A DNA stretch of 64,000 bases from Sipunculus nudus. Its lineage: Eukaryota; Annelida; Sipuncula; Golfingiida; Sipunculidae. The stretch spans positions 85,163,056 to 85,227,055 of the forward strand of contig CM049310.1 in assembly GCA_026874595.1 (NCBI GenBank), written 5' to 3'. Each line of letters begins with the position of its first letter. The stretch's first letter is position 1. Position numbers and translations under genes: made by a program. This document shows, in pieces, positions 57,401 through 64,000 of the stretch. A model generated the notes under the pieces. That model made no database searches, had not been told where the DNA came from, and saw nothing but the letters and a program-made list of their open reading frames with translations.

Positions 57401-59428
57401 AGTGTTAATATATGTGATATTTGTTACTGCCAGGTGTAATATTATACGATATGTGGAGGAAAGACATTTTAATTGCCTTGTTCTACGTCACGCCTTATGT
57501 TGACAAAAAATCTGTACATACGTGTTGCGGCTCTATAGATAGGTTATGCTGATTCCTTCCACAAAAAAAGCGGGGAAATAACCCTGTTTTTCAATACAAA
57601 ATGGGGTCCATATTCTAGGCACGGTCGTCTCTGGCCACTGCTTTGATATTAATTTGCTACAATGTATGATAACTGCTAATAAGTCAGTGCAAGGGGAACC
57701 TGATAATAACGCAGATCGCTGTGTATTGCTATTTCTCTTATATTATTGAAAAAACGTTTAGCTCTACCAACCAGCACGAGCTCTCAGGTAGTCCTAATGG
57801 TGACTAAAATGTAAGATCAATATTTTTGTCACCACTCCGCGTACACACTTAGGATTATAAGCCCAATGCCATATATATTTGTAAAAGTGAGAAAATCCAT
57901 AACAGTCCCGGTTATGTCAGTTTATTTGCACTTGGTTTTATTATAGTAAACTAATACGCATAAATATTAAGTTTATATACATGAATATAATATAAACAAT
58001 ATCAGGATAGTACAAAAGTCAACTCGCCACAAATATTATCTCAGTGGTTATGTTATGGCGACTGTAAGCTTTAGGGCTCATGGAGGAAACCGCCTCCATT
58101 TTTAAATGCTGACTTATCTAATTCTTAACCTATGTACTCCTGCAGAGTTTCCCTTTCGGGTTTGGACTACTTGACATGGCGGTATCACTCGTTTCCTATA
58201 ATTTTTATTTTGTATCCTGCTGTCACAAAGGCCCGTTGTCTACCGCACCTGCGGGTCCTGGGTGTATAATCTTCCCAATTACTGGGTCAAAACACCGAGG
58301 AGCCCCCCAAAGTCACACTCGTATGTGAGTGAATATATAAACAATTTTTTTCAAAATTTCCTTTTAGGGAGAATACAACCGTTCCCGTTATATTACCGTT
58401 TAACTAATCATAAGGGCATAAGAAACAGTAGACCAATCATAGGTCCTGACTATCCGACGCTGAAGGCGGCTACCTCTTGCGTGCAGATAAAAAGTACGCA
58501 TGTTAAGGAGCATTACATATGGAAATAAATAAACTAGTCATTGTTAACTCTGCTCGGGGAGCCCGACAACAACAGGCATTTGTACCCAAGCCTCTCTGGG
58601 TATAGTATGTGTGTGAAACATGTTCCACTTACCTTTATTGTTATCTTATCCTTTACCGAGCACTAAACCAGGTCAAAATATGGCTGATGGTAGAAGTTAG
58701 GCGACTTTCATGTGTCAGTTTCATATGACAAAAAGTCGACTGGCTAGAATGGCTCTTCAATAATATGAATAAGTTATTACAGAAATTTAATTTGAACCAA
58801 GTTGGTCATATATTTCAAATGTAATGCATCATGTCTATACCTTGTCCTTGATTTTATTTTGAGCTGTTGCGTTGGCCAACTAACTTTAAATTACCCATTT
58901 GTTATTTTCAACAATTCTTTGTGCATATCAGAGAGGACTACACAAAGTCAACTCGCTTTAGCTTAATAAAACTACTTAAGATACTGAAAAATGAAATGTA
59001 GCCTATCCCGGATGCTAGCAGTTACATCAAACTCTATAACTCTTATTTATAGACCATGGCTAATAATAAAATTATAACTGTATTATTCACATTACATTGG
59101 CCTTTATATAGGAGGGGTTGTTTCTCATGTTTTACAGTCAGCTGGTACATTTACTCCGGTAAGTCAGCTGGTGAGACTGACAATGAATGAGAATGTTAAT
59201 AACACCGATAAAATTTTATCACTGGCCATGATAAAAAAATACAAAAGACATCCTTACCCTCTTGTTACAGAATATTAATTAGGCTTGCAGTCTTAAGGAG
59301 TAAATTCGTCAAGGCCATATATATATATCTGCCACTATATGGTAATTGAACTATTAATCAGTTTTAAAGTTCGTTTTCTTCTGGCTAGTTCTATCTGGAA
59401 TGGAGGCAAACTTTTCAGGGACTTGGAC

Positions 59429-59596
59429 ATGGCGGCCAAAGGCTCGGACTTGCACCGAGACTCAGATGACTGCGTATACAAAATGACACAAAATGCTGCT
59501 GCGCTATCCCAACAGTTGGAAAGTCCCCAGGAAATCCCCTGTGTTACACAAAGACTGATTGGCCAGGATATAGGTGACCCGTCTCACTTTCGGTGA
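59429..59596 (+). CDS. Possible small open reading frame or first coding exon
   Basis: ATGGCGGCC in a favourable context (GGAC before the ATG) opens 55 codons: MAAKGSDLHRDSDDCVYKMT, then NAAALSQQLESPQEIPCV and a polar end before TGA. The composition is protein-like and GC-richer than the surroundings. No recognised domain and no partner exon. It may be chance. Confidence 0.22.
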   Translation: MAAKGSDLHRDSDDCVYKMTQNAAALSQQLESPQEIPCVTQRLIGQDIGDPSHFR

Positions 59597-59599
59597 CCA

Positions 59600-62560
59600 A
59601 TCCCAGCGCGACAACTCCGTTTACGGTCAAATGACGTATATATCATTGATATTCATATCATATAGGTTATTGGTACGACACAGTTAGTCGTACCCAGCCA
59701 ACCTGCAGATGAGAGAAAGATACATCCTGCAGACGTCGTCATTTGTACCCCCAGCTCAAATTAATAATATAAAAGGATAAGCAGGATTAATTTCATACAG
59801 AAGATAAAGTTTACAGTGACAGGTGTGTTTTGGCCTTGATCAGGTTTGTAATTTTCTTAGACACTTAGCCTGTGAGACGAAATTTCTGTCACAATTTGTT
59901 TGCTACCCACATAGCACGTGATTATGCTTTGTCTAGAGAGTAAAAGTGACAATTAGTGTTTTGAGGGCCACGTTTTTTGTAAATTCGTCATTGGCCGTCA
60001 GTTTCATACCATGACATCAGTCTATATACTACCATGCAGTAGGGGCCAGGGGATTGGATCCAGCTAAGGCTGAAAAAAAAAAATGATAAGGTTTGGTTCC
60101 CAAGGACTTTTTTCAGAAATCAATGCGGGCTTGCTTTTTTTTTATTTTTAATTTTTTTGTATGTTTCGATAAAAATATCATGGTAATAACAAATGTATTT
60201 TGCCAAACAGGTAAAAGTACTATATAAGAAAGGAAGTTTTATCACAATTGTATGATTTTATCTCCTTGAAAGAAAAGTCCGAGCTGCTGAAGCGCAAAAG
60301 TGGTAAGTTCTTTTGAAAATCAAAATAAAAGGTTTGATGCGGGGGTATAGAATTGACGCGGGTGGTGCTTGAGAACCATATCTTTTTTTTTTTATTTTTT
60401 TGCCTAACTCAGCCGCTTTATCAAACTCAAACGTATCCCGCCACAAGCAATATCAAAACATGGTTGGGTTTACAGACACTATCACAGGTCAAAGTTCACC
60501 CGCTGCTAAAGACCGTGTGTCACAACAAGGGAGGATTTCGTAATAATCACGGATCATGTAATGCAGCATATAAAGAAAATAGTTGCAAGAATTGTTTAAA
60601 TTGTGATTTTATAAGGACGAAGGCAAAAACATTAATTAATTTAGATTTTTATAATTTTACTAGTAGCAGTTCGATCAATCTTTTTTATTATCAAATGTTG
60701 GCCCGTTATAAAAGTAGTAAATATTATTTTTTTTAAATTGCCCATGCATATTTAAAAAGAGATCTTATTTGAGCATTATTAGTTAATAGTCTGATAATCA
60801 AATGTTCTTATGAGTAACCACCTTTATTTCTATGGTCTTTTTTTTTAATGACTTTGATTGCATCCCATAAGTTTAAAATCAAGACTATCATGACTCCCAA
60901 GTAAAACCCACTTAGTGACCGACACTTTGCATATTTAACCTAAGTCAATCTTTGTTTCTAATTCCTGTAAGGGTCCTCTGTGTAAATTACACTAGAGCCT
61001 GGAGGTCCCGATTAGCCCCTATAGGTCCCTAGTCCTGACGGGCGGATGGGTGACTCATCACAGCGTGAGCACGTTACCTCGTAACTGCGACTCGGATGGC
61101 TAAGGTCAAATAAAAACGCAGTTGATGGAGACACAGAATATCCCGATTTGTGAACCATAGCTGAAGTTCAAAATCATAGCATTCTTTAATCTACTCGTGG
61201 TGCCAGGTGTGATAACTTTTATTCGAGATTAACTCCACGGTGACCAGGAAGGTTTTATTTATTTCTCGCTTTAGTGAGTTTAATTGGCTATTGTACTTGA
61301 AGATGGCATACATGATAGAGGGTACATTAACAAACATTAGGCTATAAAGCTAATTCCTCGTTGGTAAATAAATGCCATGCTATGATATGAGCTGCCTCCT
61401 GTTGGTGTAAAGATGGTCTAGTCCACAGAGTACTGGTCTCAGATACAGACATATATGATATATAGCTGTGTACAATACGTGTTACAATACGTGAGTCATG
61501 AATAATAAGGATTATAAGACAAGAGTTTTTTTGTTTTTTTTTGGGGGGGGGGGGTATGTGTTTACATGTAGTATACCCCTTTATAGGGACGCCTGACTGA
61601 TGACAATAAAAAAAGTTTATTGGTCAAACTGTTTATAATATGCAACCGTGTAACATATGTTCAAGGAACAATAACAAAATTATATGATAATTACATAACG
61701 TATATGCCTGCAAGGTTTGTTCATATTTGTACGGTTTAGGTGTTGTATATGGTTGTTATATGCATTATAACTACATATATTTCAGTGATTAATCATGGAC
61801 AAGCGGCATGATGAAGAAATATGGTTAATGTTATTTCTAATTTATGCTAAGGAGACTTCCATGGTTTTTAGGAGGGGGTATTTCTACAAATCACATGATA
61901 TGTTCCGTTTCCGAATCAAATGACAATGTCAAAATGCTGTTGAATATTTATCATCCTTGTTGTGCAACTTCCAGCTTATTCTCTTTTTTAATATAAATTG
62001 AAAACAAACTTTTACAGAAAGGTTTATTGTCTGAAGAAATAATTTGTTCATATGTATGACTGTATTTGAATTTGAAGGGTTAAGTTCGGCCATCCTTCAA
62101 TGTCTTTGTTCAATAAATTCATATTTGTGACTTTGAAATACATTTCAGTATAATATTTCTTTGTTTCAGTGTTTTCGTTTGATCATAATGCCCTTGCAGT
62201 GCATAAAAGAGGATACTTTAAACAAAATAATTTTAAAATCATAAAAAAAAAACTGAACACCATTTTTTAAGCAAATAAGCATTCCTTATTTACATATTTT
62301 CTTCTAGTACTATAGACGAAATCTTAAACGAAACTTTCACTGCTATATTGCTATTGTTGCAATCGGCCCTTTGTTTAGTTCCATGCTAGAATTATAAGGA
62401 AGGAGGACTATGATGTTTGTGAAAATGTTTTCACAATATCACTGTGACCCTTGTTATCGCATAAACACACGGAACGTCTAAACGAAGGTTTGCACAGTAT
62501 ACCATATTTTACCATAATAAATCGGTCTACTTACAAAATACGTTGATACAAAGCGATCCT
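59600..62560. other. Non-coding stretch, no gene seen
   Basis: Several T-rich and A-rich runs and a poly-G tract near 61542-61554. The 127-codon open stretch at 60353-60736 has no domain or start context. Confidence 0.4.
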
Positions 62561-62599
62561 GAGTTAATGTTACGCTTGTAGTGCTATCAGCTGTTTAAA

Positions 62600-62930
62600 T
62601 ATCCAAAGAATTCCCACGTATTCCATTTCAACATTATTCAATCCCATATAAGCTGCAAACAGCAAGTAAACAGGCCGTAGAACAATCCGCATATGAAGCG
62701 GAATTGTAGCCTGGTTATGAAATGCCTTAAGAACACCAAGCACCCAGCTATATTGTATCATATTGTAACAGCTAATAGGGCCATACACCTACGAAATACA
62801 CCTATACAGAATATATCCTCAGCTGTGTAAACGTTGTAACTGTAACGTTACCTGCATTTTGCATCTTGAAAGATTACCCACGTACTCCATTTTAATATTA
62901 TTCAGTTCCATTGCAAACAACAAATTAACC
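62600..62930. repeat. Local duplication of a ~60-bp segment
   Basis: TTCCCACGTATTCCATTTCAACATTATTCA (62611) and TACCCACGTACTCCATTTTAATATTATTCA (62876) are related and continue with TGCAAACA(G/A)CAA and a C-GG-C-G-A-AA-A-TC-G-C pattern. On the minus strand both read as an L-N-N-x-x-M-E-Y-V-G stretch, but stops close both frames. Confidence 0.45.
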
Positions 62931-62939
62931 GGCTCGACA

Positions 62940-64000
62940 AACATCGGCCTCAACGGCGGAGCGCATGACCTGATTAACAAATGTTAACTGCGCAAGCGCA
63001 CGTTCGTCAGGCGTGTTCTTCCGCGTTCTGTAGAGGCAAAGCTGATCCTCTTTTTATATCTGGCCCGTGTAAATTGGTCCTCCATGTGTACGTTGTTAAG
63101 CAGTACCGTATATTCACACACCCTGTTCACACAACTCGGGTCGCTGAAGTTTGGTATGAGTTGTTATCGGTGGGCCCGTGCAGATGTGTTTCGCTTTTGA
63201 GTACATATATAGTTAAACAATTATATTGCCATAATTGATGCATTATATCCGCAAGGGTTCGAATTAACAATATTTCCGAGGTAAAATCCCGATTGAAACC
63301 TTCATGAACAGGCTCAGAAGCGATCGATCCTTTAATTATATTAGCCTTGACACTTGTGTTGACAGGCTGTTGGTGTTTAAAACCAATTGTCCGTCCATCA
63401 GGAACCTCCCCTGTGCATAAAACTAGAAAACCCGGGAGAGTACGGATGAATTCATTACTGTCAAATTTAATTTAATTTTGCCGTGAAAAAAACTCTATTT
63501 ATTACAGTACCTAGTTGAGTAAATGAGGACAAGTATTAAACTACAATCATATTTATGAATACATTTCATATTATATTCTCTGTCAGATCTAAGACTCAAG
63601 AACACGTCAAACACGGTGAATGAAATTTCGCGGAATAAAAGCCTCGCGAATATGTTAACAATACAAATATTTGTGTCCATAATTTTATTAACGTGCACTA
63701 GATATTTCGCTTCGTAGAATTAACTGACTGTCTGTATTTGTGGCCAGTTACATAACACTTAGATGCCAAATTTAACTTACATCATAATTATATTGCATGG
63801 TGGCTGGTCATAGATGAGTGCAGTATATGTACTGCCTCGTGTAATAAACATGCTGCTCACAACGCACACTATAAAATGGTGATATGTCAAGTCAGCAAAA
63901 CCTATCGTCCATGAACATCTAGTTGTTTCACTTTAATTAGTGAAATTAAATATGGTTATTCAGTTAATCATTTATGCTATAAAAAGGAATATAAAGTGTC
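62940..64000. other. Right edge, no gene seen
   Basis: A slightly GC-richer patch at 62950-63040 (CTGCGCAAGCGCACG). The rest is AT-rich without exon signals. Confidence 0.4.

Noticed and set aside
60353-60736. 127-codon plus-strand frame
   Set aside because: Low-complexity Phe-rich start, no ATG context, no domain.

Overview
This window is animal nuclear DNA: AT-rich, intron-split genes with GT..AG splice sites, many (TA)n and (GA)n microsatellites, and several classes of DNA transposon and non-LTR retroelement. A marine mollusc, probably a bivalve, is the best guess, from the repeat types: arrays containing TGACCTTTGACCT and the GCTATAGCGATCACT/GTCCGTCCGTC repeat, which I associate with bivalve genomes. 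Every comparison below was made by eye, so boundaries of diverged repeats are approximate.

The core is a plus-strand cluster of three related genes for a small cell-surface receptor: signal peptide, one immunoglobulin-like domain, Ser/Thr-rich stalk, one membrane helix, short cytoplasmic tail. Gene 1 is at 10.57-12.32 kb, gene 2 at 36.77-40.53 kb and gene 3 at 49.16-52.87 kb. Genes 2 and 3 share a six-exon plan with intron phases 1-1-1-1-2. All three are broken in this sequence, each differently. Gene 1 lost its ATG, has a 1-nt deletion in the Ig exon and lacks the membrane and tail exons. Gene 2 has a TAG next to the first Ig cysteine. Gene 3 has a TAA just before the second Ig cysteine, plus frame breaks in exons 1 and 4. 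I do not recognise the family by name.

Genes 1 and 2 lie in long, directly repeated blocks (about 8.7-24 kb and about 34-46.9 kb) whose introns and flanks can be followed side by side. A piece of a further block at 24.3-25.3 kb has no Ig exons, and pieces of the 5' flank recur at about 3.5-4.3, 5.7-7.1 and 30.7-33.9 kb. Comparing blocks exposes later insertions and their empty sites: a 5.0-kb ISL2EU-type transposon (13994-19004, both genes dead), a 1.96-kb non-autonomous hAT element (31043-33001, 8-bp target duplication), a decayed LINE (about 34.86-36.06 kb), a 508-bp retroposed tail (43068-43575) and small MITEs (24667-24837, 34488-34608).

Elsewhere: a homogeneous 322-bp satellite at the left edge (1-1331); an array of about 290-bp units carrying nuclear-receptor DR1-like motifs (22.2-23.2 kb, relatives at 54.4-54.8 kb); a decayed intronless Cys-rich gene on the minus strand (27.6-29.85 kb); and 53-64 kb, mostly non-coding, with only weak candidate first exons. 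I see no tRNA, rRNA or CRISPR, and no clearly intact protein-coding gene.
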